A stretch of DNA of 25,960 nucleotides from CAZPUS01 sp964589825 (GTDB taxonomy: Bacteria; Fibrobacterota; Chitinivibrionia; Chitinivibrionales; WJKA01). The DNA lies in contig CAZPUS010000036.1 of the NCBI GenBank assembly GCA_964589825.1, positions 1 to 25,960 of the forward strand. Direction: 5' to 3'. Positions within the stretch are counted from its first letter, which is position 1, and every line of letters begins with the position of its first letter. The position numbers and the translations under genes are program-made. Shown here piece by piece: positions 1 to 8,170 of this stretch. Below the pieces are notes generated by a model that had not been told where the DNA came from, ran no database searches, and was given only the letters and a program-made list of their open reading frames with translations.

Positions 1-38
1 ACCGCAAATACAAATCAGAGAGAACTGTTTCATTTAAA

Positions 39-58
39 ACTCATTTCGAAATGTGAGT
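39..58. repeat. Inverted repeat around CATTTCGAAATG
   Basis: A perfect 12-bp palindrome CATTTCGAAATG (42-53) sits inside longer arms ACTCA (39-43) and TGAGT (54-58). On the right side a two-base bulge interrupts the pairing. No T-run follows, so it does not look like an intrinsic terminator. It could be an operator or a hairpin at the end of a gene outside the window. Confidence 0.4.
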
Positions 59-217
59 GGTACATATATTGAGTTTATCATCGTGTAATGCCAAAATGTG
101 TCAGAAATGAAAAGCACTGTTGCCGTCAGGTTATAAATATACAATATGTCCTGCCCTGCTCTTTGACATAATGAAACGTTCGGTGGCTGTTATGAAGAGT
201 TCCGGGAGATTGAAGTG

Positions 218-361
218 ATGATGATCGACGGATGGAAGTCGTATGATGCGTTTCGCCGGTATGTGCATGCAGATGAAATCATGCTGCAGAAGCGAATGGG
301 AAAATGGGAAGAAGACGATTCCTGGAAGCACGCGCTGAAACCCGCTCCCTGTACGGGATAG
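218..361 (+). CDS. Possible 47-aa orphan or remnant ORF
   Basis: The frame starts ATG ATG ATC GAC GGA and ends at TAG 359-361. Its product begins MMIDGWKSYDAFRRYVHADE and continues with a Trp-, Glu- and Lys-containing amphipathic stretch ending in CTG. The composition (charged, with four aromatic-flanked charged clusters) looks more protein-like than any other reading of this region, and the frame stays open upstream to a TGA near 164. No Shine-Dalgarno sequence precedes either ATG. I do not recognise a family. It may be the C-terminal remnant of a degraded gene or chance. Confidence 0.25.
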   Translation: MMIDGWKSYDAFRRYVHADEIMLQKRMGKWEEDDSWKHALKPAPCTG

Positions 362-513
362 ACAGACACATGTACGCTTTCTCATCCGCTGCATCATTAA
401 GCCCTCAGAAGAAAGCGGCGAATGATCGCGACTGAAATTTGAGTACTTTATAACACGCTGTTAAAAAAGAAGTTGTAAGGACTAAATGCCGTAACTGTAA
501 AGAGGATGAGAAA

Positions 514-585
<72 letters not shown>

Positions 586-639
586 AAAAAAGGTACCCGA
601 CAGATAAAAATAATAAAGCGCCAGATCGAAAAGAAACTG

Positions 640-721
640 CCGCATGCAGCATGTATGCACAAATGCGGTTTATAATATGAAATGGTTGTTTTTTTTACGC
701 CGATCTGTATGCAGTATGCGG
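640..721. promoter_or_regulatory. Inverted repeats upstream of the beta-helix gene
   Basis: CCGCAT (640-645) is repeated inverted as ATGCGG (663-668). The wider left arm CCGCATGCAGCATG (640-653) can also pair with TATGCAGTATGCGG (708-721), with one G-T pair and a mismatch. Two alternative pairings for the same left arm, between divergently transcribed tRNA-Thr and the beta-helix gene, suggest an operator or switchable RNA hairpin. A TATAAT lies between the arms. A regulatory role is inferred from position and symmetry only. Confidence 0.35.
671..676 (+). promoter_or_regulatory. Candidate -10 box TATAAT
   Basis: A perfect TATAAT lies 142 nt before the start codon of the beta-helix gene, immediately right of an inverted repeat. 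No good TTGACA-like box is found 16-18 nt upstream (the site reads about GCATGT), so if it is a promoter it probably needs an activator or an alternative -35 contact. A T-run (686-695) follows within the would-be leader. Confidence 0.3.
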
Positions 722-817
722 GTGTCAATTGTATGTGGCAGGGTCATCTTAAATGACATGTGGTATTTTTAGGGCAACAGCGTGTATGTTAACCTGTCAC
801 CATTGTAAGGAGATTGT

Positions 818-3800
818 ATGTCACCCCTCGACGCGGATTCGATACCCCTTCCCGTTGATTCGCAGGACACGTCACTCGAAAAAATAACCCGCATCGGTCA
901 GCAGAAAATAGCCTCGCCCGAAGTATCGCAGGCACTCGAAGCACTCTATAATGACGCATCACAGACGTTGCGGGTACGCGGGTATGCATTCTGGGCGCTG
1001 CAGCAGGTCGATGAAAAATATAGTGTACATGAGCCGGTCACGCTGCATGTGGCCGCAGATGCGAAAAATGCGTCCGACTTCAACAGCGGGGGGGAGGCAG
1101 ATCCATTTGCGACCATACAGCGGGCGGCGCAGTGTGCCCTTGCAGGTGACACGGTTCTTATTCATGCAGGTGAGTATCGTGAATGTGTGATGCCCTTTGC
1201 GCAGGGTGACAGCTACGAGCGTATGATTACCTATCGGGCGGCCGAAGGTGAAAAAGTATACCTGAAAGCCATGGATGTTTGGGATCCTTTGTGGCAGCAG
1301 GAGCAAAAGGGATGCTGGTCGGCACCATACGATCCGCTGCCCTGGGACCATCCGGGCAAAGGCCCGCAGGATCGCTGCGAGCAGGTGTTTGCAGACGGCG
1401 TGCTGCTGACGCATCTGGAGAAAAAAGAGCAGTTGGCCGATTACGACAATGCCCTCTGGATCGATGATGAGCAGGGGCGGATCTGGATACGTCTGGATAA
1501 TGCACGCACCCCGGAGGGTGTGCAGATCGAACGTTCCGTACGTCGTCAGTGTTTTACGCCTGCGGTGCGTGGTTTGGGATATATCCGGGTACAAGGTATC
1601 CACATGAAAGGCGGGGCGGCACATAAATGGCACGGGGCAAACTGGAAAAAAATCAATCATCAAAGTGTGCTGAGTGTTGAGGGGGGGCATCACTGGATCG
1701 TCGAAGAGAATGTCCTTGAATGGAGTAATGCACAGGGGCTTGAGGTGGCGGTCGGTGGTTTTTCGCTACCCATGAAAAAAGTTCCGCTCGTTAATATCCC
1801 GCTGGATCAGAAGAAGGATGAGGTTCATAAGCTTTACAGCAAGGAACTTGGTGCCACTATTGCGCGCAGAAATAAAGTGCAATACAACGGGATTGCCGGG
1901 ATTGTGGGTATCGGAGGTGCAAGAGACCTCGTTATCGAAGAGAACCTGGTTGTGGCGAACAACCAGAAACACCATCATCGCACGTGTGAAGAGGCGGGGA
2001 TTAAGATTCATTCGATGGTCAACGGGATCATCCGGGGCAATACCATAGAAGAGAACGATTGTCATGGCGTATGGATAGACTGCCGGTGTGAACATAACCG
2101 CATAAGCCGCAATATTTTCAGGAATAATACGGCTCATAACATTTTCCACGAAATCAGCGCAGGTCCCTTGCTGGTGGATAACAATGTGATAGTGGATACC
2201 AGGGAGGATACCGGTGCAACCGGCTACTACACCCATGATGGAAATCATGCACATATATCGAATAATTACATCAGTGGATGCAAAGTCGGGGTGCGCATTC
2301 GTGCTCTGTTTCACCGAATGATGCAGGGGGAGCATACCACAACGAGCCATAATAAGATTTTCAACAATTTTTTCTCCGGTTGTCGAAAAGCTGCGGTAAG
2401 TCTCATGCCCGAAGTGGCGCGCTGCGAAGGCAACGAAAGCAGAGGGAATATATACTGGGATAATGGCGCCATTCCTTTCAACATGATTGAAAACAGCAGC
2501 GATGTCGGTATGATGTGGGAGCAGACCGAACTGGGTAAGGCGCTGGGATATACGGGAGGGGGAGAAAGGCTCGTTGATCTTTTTAGCTGGATGACCTATT
2601 GGAAAATGGATACAGAGGCTATGGTGCTGCCTGCAAAAATGCTGTGCACCGAATTGACATCCAACGCGATTCGTGAAAAGCTTTGTGAAATATGGACCCG
2701 AGCCGGACGGTCACTCGAAGGGCACGGTTATGCGGTCGATGCTTATCCGGCAACGGAATTCGTGGCAATGGGGTGTCCCGAATTATTCACTCAGGCACGG
2801 GTGTTGCGTACAATCTGGTATGCACCTCATGCGGGTATAGCGGTTATCGAATCAAAAAAAGGTGTGTTCGAGTTGTATTGGAGCGGTAACGATATTTCCC
2901 ATGATATTGCGCAGAGTCCTCTGCTGGCACAGGACCCGGTTCCTGCACCCACGAACGTACCGTCAATGGCACTCGGCGATACTACTGAGGTGTCACTCGG
3001 GACGGGATGGAGTGTGATGCATACCGAGCTCGATGTGTCGGTGGAAAAAGGATCGATGCGTATTCATGTACCCGAAAATCTTCGCGCGGGCCGACATGCG
3101 ATACTAATGTACGGACCACAGGGATGGAGCATAGTGCCGGTTTCAGTCTCTGCGGCTCTCACGCTCGATGAGGTTTACGCACAGCGCACTTCACAGAATC
3201 TCGTATGTGTGACACTCACCAATCACAGCGTGGTGGAGCTTAATGACGGAACCATTACCGTCCGATTCGCTGATGAAGAAAATAAAGCGGCGGAAAGCCT
3301 CGCTCCCGGTGAAACAAAGACGGTCAAGATTCCGGTGGCGCATGACGGTGCCGGACAGGTACACGTTGAATGCAGATTCGGAAACAACGAAGACTCACAG
3401 ACTAAGCTGCTCAGTTTTGCCCGGGCGCCGAAAACCGACGATGTCACAAATGCACCGCGATACGAAATGGACGATTTCCCCGGAGGATTGTTTCCGGAAG
3501 GTGCCGATGCGTTCGTGTTCTATATGGAACGGCTTCACGCGGGATGGCGGGCATGTTATAACGAACGCGGTATTATAGTGCAGGTAGAAGTCGAGCATGA
3601 GTATCATATCGCCACACGTAAAGATATGGAAGGCATTCATACCGGTGACGGCGTCAAGGTGGGGCTTAAAGGCGTCTCGGGCGACCGGATGGCGGTACTC
3701 GGTATGGCAAAGCTTTCCGAAACCGGGGAGGATACGTGGGGATTCTGCAAATCGGCAAACGAAGAACACTATCCCGTGGGACAGATTCCGCAGATGGAGG

Positions 3801-4024
3801 CGTCCATAACCAGAGACGGGACACGCACCGTGTACCGTGCGCTGATCACCTGGGATATGATAAATCGCACTTCAATGCCGGAATCAGGAACCGCGCTGCC
3901 GTTCAGTGTGACCGTTTTCTGCAAGGACCCGGATTACAAATACGGACTGCAGTGGTTTTTTGGTATATTATACGATACACGTGAGGGTGATGAATCATGG
4001 ATGGGAACGTTATGGTTGGAATAA
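818..4024 (+). CDS. Large right-handed parallel beta-helix protein with C-terminal CBM9-like domain
   Basis: This 1068-aa protein probably binds or cleaves a carbohydrate. After a short helical N-terminus, residues about 90-600 hold the segment PFATIQRAAQCALAGDTVLI, then AGEYRE, then many short Asn-rich turns such as NNVI and SNNYISG. These are hallmarks of a parallel beta-helix of the polysaccharide-lyase or mannuronan-epimerase fold. Residues about 640-870 look like Ig-type beta domains. Residues about 878-1068 (APRYEMDDF to the end) resemble the CBM9/DOMON-type sugar-binding domain. AAGGAG sits five bases before the ATG, and an in-frame TAA just upstream rules out an N-terminal extension. 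There is no signal peptide, so the protein should be cytoplasmic, unusual for this fold. It leads a close-packed series with the membrane protein and gmk. The substrate and catalytic residues are not evident; a purely binding role is possible. Confidence 0.8.
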   Translation: MSPLDADSIPLPVDSQDTSLEKITRIGQQKIASPEVSQALEALYNDASQTLRVRGYAFWALQQVDEKYSVHEPVTLHVAADAKNASDFNSGGEADPFATIQRAAQCALAGDTVLIHAGEYRECVMPFAQGDSYERMITYRAAEGEKVYLKAMDVWDPLWQQEQKGCWSAPYDPLPWDHPGKGPQDRCEQVFADGVLLTHLEKKEQLADYDNALWIDDEQGRIWIRLDNARTPEGVQIERSVRRQCFTPAVRGLGYIRVQGIHMKGGAAHKWHGANWKKINHQSVLSVEGGHHWIVEENVLEWSNAQGLEVAVGGFSLPMKKVPLVNIPLDQKKDEVHKLYSKELGATIARRNKVQYNGIAGIVGIGGARDLVIEENLVVANNQKHHHRTCEEAGIKIHSMVNGIIRGNTIEENDCHGVWIDCRCEHNRISRNIFRNNTAHNIFHEISAGPLLVDNNVIVDTREDTGATGYYTHDGNHAHISNNYISGCKVGVRIRALFHRMMQGEHTTTSHNKIFNNFFSGCRKAAVSLMPEVARCEGNESRGNIYWDNGAIPFNMIENSSDVGMMWEQTELGKALGYTGGGERLVDLFSWMTYWKMDTEAMVLPAKMLCTELTSNAIREKLCEIWTRAGRSLEGHGYAVDAYPATEFVAMGCPELFTQARVLRTIWYAPHAGIAVIESKKGVFELYWSGNDISHDIAQSPLLAQDPVPAPTNVPSMALGDTTEVSLGTGWSVMHTELDVSVEKGSMRIHVPENLRAGRHAILMYGPQGWSIVPVSVSAALTLDEVYAQRTSQNLVCVTLTNHSVVELNDGTITVRFADEENKAAESLAPGETKTVKIPVAHDGAGQVHVECRFGNNEDSQTKLLSFARAPKTDDVTNAPRYEMDDFPGGLFPEGADAFVFYMERLHAGWRACYNERGIIVQVEVEHEYHIATRKDMEGIHTGDGVKVGLKGVSGDRMAVLGMAKLSETGEDTWGFCKSANEEHYPVGQIPQMEASITRDGTRTVYRALITWDMINRTSMPESGTALPFSVTVFCKDPDYKYGLQWFFGILYDTREGDESWMGTLWLE

Positions 4025-4034
4025 GGAGGAGCCG

Positions 4035-4253
4035 GTGATTACATCACTTATTATCGCAGCCGTCGCCTTTGCGGGACTTTTCATACTCTTTCTCGTGATA
4101 AGCAAGAGTATGAACATGATCTATGCACAGCTCAACAGACTCCACTATCTTCTGCAGCGGGAGTACGACTATTATCAGGAGCTGGTGGAAGTGAGAAGGG
4201 CGATGCCCTCGGAAGAGGATGAGGAAGAAGAACCTGAAAACGACCAGTCATGA
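4035..4253 (+). CDS. Small single-span membrane protein with acidic tail
   Basis: I chose GTG at 4035 because AAGGAGG (4023-4029) lies five bases upstream. Earlier in-frame starts would overlap the preceding gene and add a soluble N-terminus. The 72-aa product has one hydrophobic helix (about residues 3-24, ITSLIIAAVAFAGLFILFLV), then a juxtamembrane stretch rich in Tyr, Leu and Gln that could be a short coiled coil, and ends in a highly acidic run EEDEEEEPEND. It starts 10 nt after the beta-helix stop and ends 10 nt before gmk, so it is probably co-transcribed with both. I recognise no family. The layout suits a small membrane anchor or assembly factor, but no function can be assigned. Confidence 0.7.
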   Translation: MITSLIIAAVAFAGLFILFLVISKSMNMIYAQLNRLHYLLQREYDYYQELVEVRRAMPSEEDEEEEPENDQS

Positions 4254-4263
4254 GGACGTGCAG

Positions 4264-4839
4264 ATGAAGAGAGGAAAAATATTTGTGGTGTCGGCACCAT
4301 CCGGAGCGGGGAAGACGACACTGCTGGACCATGTGCGCCGTACAGTACCCAATATCGTGTATTCGATCAGTGCGACAACGCGCAGACCACGGGCTCATGA
4401 AAAAGACGGAGAGCATTACTTTTTTCTTTCAGAGGATGAATTCAAAGAGAAAATCGCGGCAGGAGAACTCGCGGAATGGCAGAAAGTACACGGGCACTAC
4501 TACGGCACTCCTAAAGCATTTGTCAAGGATACCGTCGAACGGGGTACCCACGTGGTTATGGATCTGGACGTGTACGGCAAAACCCAGTTTCAGAACGCCT
4601 TTCCCGATGCAACCGGGATATTCGTTACGCCGCCGTCCATGGAGGAGCTGCAAAGACGGCTCAGGGAACGGGGAACGGACCATGAAGAGAGTATCGGCGT
4701 ACGTCTCGAAAATGCGCGCCATGAACTGGACTATGCCCGTCGTCACGGCAATTATGACTATGAAATCGTCAATGACGACCTCGAGCAAGCCAAAAGACGG
4801 ATCGTCGAAATTATGGTTCATGAAATCAGCAGCGGTTAA
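4264..4839 (+). CDS. gmk: Guanylate kinase
   Basis: Guanylate kinase phosphorylates GMP (and dGMP) with ATP in purine nucleotide synthesis in the cytoplasm. The 191-aa product has the P-loop APSGAGKT (residues 11-18, Lys17), the GMP-binding stretch SISATTRRPR followed by GEHYFF, and the lid and core segment with GHYYGTP. This is full length for the family (about 190-210 aa). An earlier in-frame ATG at 4219 would add 15 residues inside the upstream gene; the ATG at 4264 is preceded by GAGG and begins MKRGKIFVVSAPSG as in homologues. In many bacteria rpoZ follows gmk; here an FHA-ABC gene follows instead. A hairpin lies just after the stop. Confidence 0.96.
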   Translation: MKRGKIFVVSAPSGAGKTTLLDHVRRTVPNIVYSISATTRRPRAHEKDGEHYFFLSEDEFKEKIAAGELAEWQKVHGHYYGTPKAFVKDTVERGTHVVMDLDVYGKTQFQNAFPDATGIFVTPPSMEELQRRLRERGTDHEESIGVRLENARHELDYARRHGNYDYEIVNDDLEQAKRRIVEIMVHEISSG

Positions 4840-4841
4840 CA

Positions 4842-4863
4842 TATGCGAGTGGACGTTCGCATA
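4842..4863 (+). promoter_or_regulatory. Intercistronic hairpin between gmk and the FHA-ABC gene
   Basis: TATGCGA (4842-4848) and TCGCATA (4857-4863) are perfect inverted arms separated by eight bases. The stem starts two bases after the gmk stop and ends 23 bases before the next ATG. Only a short ACTTTT follows about 10 nt later, so it is at best a weak terminator. An mRNA-stabilising, processing or operator role is equally possible. Confidence 0.4.
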
Positions 4864-4886
4864 GGTCACCACACTTTTGTACGGTC

Positions 4887-7070
4887 ATGATAGTACACAG
4901 CCTTAACGAAAAAACACTTACTATCGGGCGGGATGCGTCGTGCGACATACAGTTGAAAGGTATGGGGGTTTCGCGTTGCCATGCCTTTCTTGAGTGCCGC
5001 AGTGAGTGCCCGCACATCAGGGACAATGGGTCAACCTACGGGCTCGTGGTCAACGACATACCGGTCTCGGAGGCGGATTTGCATGACGGCGATATTCTTT
5101 GTATCGGGGTACAGGCCTTTTTTGTGCGTCTGACGCCAGGCCGGATCGGGCTCGAGCCTTACGAGCAGCAGCACGGACGGGAGACGTTGACAGATATGCC
5201 GTCGCTGGATAAAAACCGTCGTATCACCATTGGCAGGGACCCGTCGAACGATGTACAGATAGATCACCCGCTCGCATCCCGCTTCCATGCGTATATTATC
5301 ATGGAGCACTCGGGACGGACGCTGCTCGTGGATAACAAAAGTACCAACGGTACCTTTATTAACGGAAAGCCCGTGCGTCGTCACGAGCTCGACTCCAACG
5401 ATATTATTCAGATCGCTTCGATGCGGCTATCGCTCGTTGACGGAACGCTGCATACGGTTGACGACTGCAATCGGATACGTATTCAGGCACGCGAGGTATC
5501 GGTCGCCCTGCAGGGGTGTGTGATTGTTGATCGGATATCGCTTTCGATTGATCCGGGCGAATTTGTTGCCATACTCGGTCCGTCCGGTGCCGGCAAAACC
5601 ACGCTGGCCTCCGCACTCATCGGCACGTTGCCTCTGCTCGAAGGAGAGGTGGAGTATAACGGACTCCCCCTCCAACAGTATATAGGATCTTACACGAGCC
5701 GTATCGGCTATGTCGCTCAAAAAAATCTTTTGTATGACGATCTCACCGTGTCGGAGACGCTTTATGAGCAGAGTATACTGCGTCTTCCCGGGGATACCCC
5801 GCGTGCTCAGCGCGTGGCGCGTATACAAGAGGTGCTGGAAACACTCGGACTGGAGCATGCGGCGCATCGCCGGGTGTGCAGACTCTCGGGCGGTGAGGCC
5901 AAACGGCTGCATCTGGGAATTGTGCTTCTTTCGTCACCCACGATTATTTTTCTCGATGAGCCTCTGGCGGGGCTCGACAGCGGCCTGGTAGGTACCTGCA
6001 TGCATATTTTCCGCGATCTTGCACGCAAAGGTCATACGATCATTCTGACTACCCACACTCTTTCTCAGCTTTCCTGTTGCGACAGGGTTCTCTTTTTCAG
6101 CGGCGGCACTATAGCCTATGACGGGCCGCCCCAAAGCATGAATACTTCGCTTAAAGTAAACGAGCTTGCAGAGGCGTATGAAAAAGCAAGAAAGCAGACA
6201 CGACAAAGAAAGACGGTAACCGGGAAGGTGAAAAAACATATCGCCCGTATTCGCAGCCGAACCGGGCGGCTCAGAGGCAGCGCCGTTTCGAAGGATACGA
6301 ACAAGAGCGCCCGACAGCGGGTTTCGCCCTTTGCTCAGACCGGTATGTTACTCATGCGCTACGTGCGGCTTTTTGTGCGTGATGTGCGAAATTGTGCCGT
6401 CGTGCTGGCACAGGCCCCTCTCATTGCACTGCTGCTTCTGGGGGTATATACCGCAGACCGCTACATGCTGCCTATCTCCTTTTATTTTTGTGTCACCATT
6501 TCTGCGATATGGCTTGGAAGCGTAAATGCGGTGCGTGAAATCGCCTCTGAATGGGACTGCATCGGACGTGATGTATGGGCGGGGATGAGCACGTTGCCTT
6601 ACTGTGTGTCAAAACTGATAATTGCCGGGGCAGTGGCGCTGGTGCAGGCATTGCTTCTGCATGCCTCGCTGGGGATACTGTTTTCATCGTACGGCGTGGA
6701 TCCAGCCACTTTGCTGGTGATTATCGCCTCGGCAGGTGCCGGCGCAATTCTGGGGCTGGCGGTGAGTGCCCTCAGTCCCGATGTACGTCGTGCCATCAGC
6801 ATGCTGCCGGTCGTTCTCATTCCGCAGATATTTTTTTCCGGAATACTCGTTCCCTTCGATGAAATGAGCGCTGCGGGAAAGATGCTGTCCCATCTTACGA
6901 TTTCCAGACCAGCGTTTTCCCTCTTCAAACGGCTCCATTTTTCGAGTGCCGGCGAGATGGCATTTTCCCAATGGTTCTGGCTGTGTGGTGTGTGTGTCGG
7001 ATTATGTATATTACTCTACATGGGAGTACTGTACGGTATTCATATACGTAAAGAGAGTGATGCCCGATGA
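4887..7070 (+). CDS. FHA-FHA-ABC transporter fusion (ABC2/ABCG-type half exporter)
   Basis: This 727-aa membrane protein combines phosphothreonine-reading domains with an ATP-driven exporter. FHA1 covers about residues 10-80 (GRDASCD 14-20, Ser29-Arg30-Cys31-His32). FHA2 covers about 112-185 (GRDPSND, SRFHA 131-135, NKSTNGTFING). The ATPase follows with Walker A GPSGAGKT (231-238), signature LSGGE (333-337), Walker B IIFLDEP (353-359) and switch His390. A basic Thr/Ser/Lys/Arg-rich linker (about 415-485) joins about six membrane helices (about 507-717). This order matches Mycobacterium Rv1747, an FHA-regulated ABC exporter controlled by the neighbouring kinase PknF. Its stop overlaps the kinase start by 4 nt, so the two are translationally coupled. 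The ATG has only a weak ribosome-binding site; no other in-frame start codon lies between it and the gmk end. The cargo is unknown. Confidence 0.92.
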   Translation: MIVHSLNEKTLTIGRDASCDIQLKGMGVSRCHAFLECRSECPHIRDNGSTYGLVVNDIPVSEADLHDGDILCIGVQAFFVRLTPGRIGLEPYEQQHGRETLTDMPSLDKNRRITIGRDPSNDVQIDHPLASRFHAYIIMEHSGRTLLVDNKSTNGTFINGKPVRRHELDSNDIIQIASMRLSLVDGTLHTVDDCNRIRIQAREVSVALQGCVIVDRISLSIDPGEFVAILGPSGAGKTTLASALIGTLPLLEGEVEYNGLPLQQYIGSYTSRIGYVAQKNLLYDDLTVSETLYEQSILRLPGDTPRAQRVARIQEVLETLGLEHAAHRRVCRLSGGEAKRLHLGIVLLSSPTIIFLDEPLAGLDSGLVGTCMHIFRDLARKGHTIILTTHTLSQLSCCDRVLFFSGGTIAYDGPPQSMNTSLKVNELAEAYEKARKQTRQRKTVTGKVKKHIARIRSRTGRLRGSAVSKDTNKSARQRVSPFAQTGMLLMRYVRLFVRDVRNCAVVLAQAPLIALLLLGVYTADRYMLPISFYFCVTISAIWLGSVNAVREIASEWDCIGRDVWAGMSTLPYCVSKLIIAGAVALVQALLLHASLGILFSSYGVDPATLLVIIASAGAGAILGLAVSALSPDVRRAISMLPVVLIPQIFFSGILVPFDEMSAAGKMLSHLTISRPAFSLFKRLHFSSAGEMAFSQWFWLCGVCVGLCILLYMGVLYGIHIRKESDAR

Positions 7071-8170
7071 GTAAGAAAAACAAAAATGCCAGCATGGACT
7101 GGGTGCCGGAGCAGATCGCGAATTACAGGATAGAAAAGCTTATCGGTATGGGGGGAATGGGGGCGATCTACCGGGCAATACAGATGCCGCTGGAGAGGAC
7201 CGTGGCGCTCAAGGTGCTGGTGCCCACGCTTCATAACAGCGAAGAGACGATTCAGCGATTCGAGTCCGAAGCACGTGCGGTCTCCCTTCTGGAGCACCAG
7301 AACATCGTTCCTATTTATGAATATGGGGTGGAGGAGCAGAAGTACCGGTATATCGCCATGCAGTATGTTGACGGAGGAAATCTCGGTGAGGTAATCAATC
7401 CCAAAAAAGTGCTTCCCTTTGCTCAGGTAATCGACTATGCAAAGCAGGCTTGCCGCGGACTTCGATACGCGCACACACACCATGTACTGCACCGCGATAT
7501 CAAACCCTCTAATATGCTGCTCGATCGTGAGTGCGTAGTCAAGCTGAGCGATTTCGGTATTGCAAAAGTCTTTTCGAAAAGCCAGAAGATAACCGCGACC
7601 GGTATGACGGTGGGAACTCCCGAATATATGGCCCCAGAACAGGCCGAAGACGAAGACGTCGATTTTAGAAGCGACATCTATTCTCTCGGTATCGTGTTAT
7701 ACGAGCTGTCTACCGGCAGGCTTCCCTTTACTGCAGAGAATGCGGTCGCGGTTGCCTACAAACAGATTCACGAACTCCCGTCACCACCCTCGGCAAAACG
7801 CAAGGATATTCCAAAGCGACTCGAGCTCGTGATCCTCAAAGCGATAAAAAAAGATAAGCAGGAGCGCTATCGTAACGTGGAAGAGATGCTGCATGATCTC
7901 GACACTGTTGATATCGAAGAGAAAGCAAGTGCTCCCACTGTTTCATTCTTGTCAAATAAGAAAACCAAATGTGCACCTGCCGAAGAAACGGATGCGGATC
8001 GCAGAATTACCGACCGCAGAAGCGGAGACCGGCGGAGAATGCGGGAGTATGTGTCGGACTTGAGCAGCGGGAGCTTCTGGGTCAGGACGCTGAAGAATCA
8101 GTGGTTGTCGCTTTTGTTAACCGGGGTGCTTGCGGCAGCCTTTATCTGGCATATCATTACTGCACATTAA
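7067..8170 (+). CDS. Transmembrane Ser/Thr protein kinase (Hanks type, PknB-like)
   Basis: This kinase should phosphorylate Ser/Thr on the exporter and possibly other proteins. All kinase motifs are present: glycine loop GMGGMG (27-32), VALK with Lys49, helix-C Glu68, HRDIKPSN (142-149, catalytic Asp144), DFG (162-164) and APE (189-191). The activation segment contains several Thr (176, 178, 181, 184) suited to autophosphorylation. After the kinase core (to about 280) comes a hydrophilic linker with the arginine-rich motif DRRITDRRSGDRRR (311-324), then one helix (about 347-363) and a five-residue tail. There is no PASTA or other external sensor domain, so the C-terminus is almost flush with the membrane. 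ATGA overlap with the FHA-ABC gene implies coupled translation. The gene is complete and ends one base before the assembly gap. Confidence 0.93.
   Translation: MSKKNKNASMDWVPEQIANYRIEKLIGMGGMGAIYRAIQMPLERTVALKVLVPTLHNSEETIQRFESEARAVSLLEHQNIVPIYEYGVEEQKYRYIAMQYVDGGNLGEVINPKKVLPFAQVIDYAKQACRGLRYAHTHHVLHRDIKPSNMLLDRECVVKLSDFGIAKVFSKSQKITATGMTVGTPEYMAPEQAEDEDVDFRSDIYSLGIVLYELSTGRLPFTAENAVAVAYKQIHELPSPPSAKRKDIPKRLELVILKAIKKDKQERYRNVEEMLHDLDTVDIEEKASAPTVSFLSNKKTKCAPAEETDADRRITDRRSGDRRRMREYVSDLSSGSFWVRTLKNQWLSLLLTGVLAAAFIWHIITAH

Larger units (their letters stand above)
1..513. other. Intergenic region left of tRNA-Thr
   Basis: No recognisable gene lies here. The stretch is AT-rich at its left end and holds an inverted repeat at 39-58 and a short plus-strand open frame at 218-361, both listed separately. 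A minus-strand frame over 131-397 can be read, but its product (Phe, His and Ile rich with no family resemblance) looks like the shadow of the plus-strand frame. The part right of 400 shows nothing beyond a T-rich stretch downstream of the tRNA on the minus strand. Confidence 0.6.

Noticed and set aside
959..1693. 244-codon minus-strand open frame
   Set aside because: Antisense to the beta-helix coding region, without a ribosome-binding site or family resemblance.
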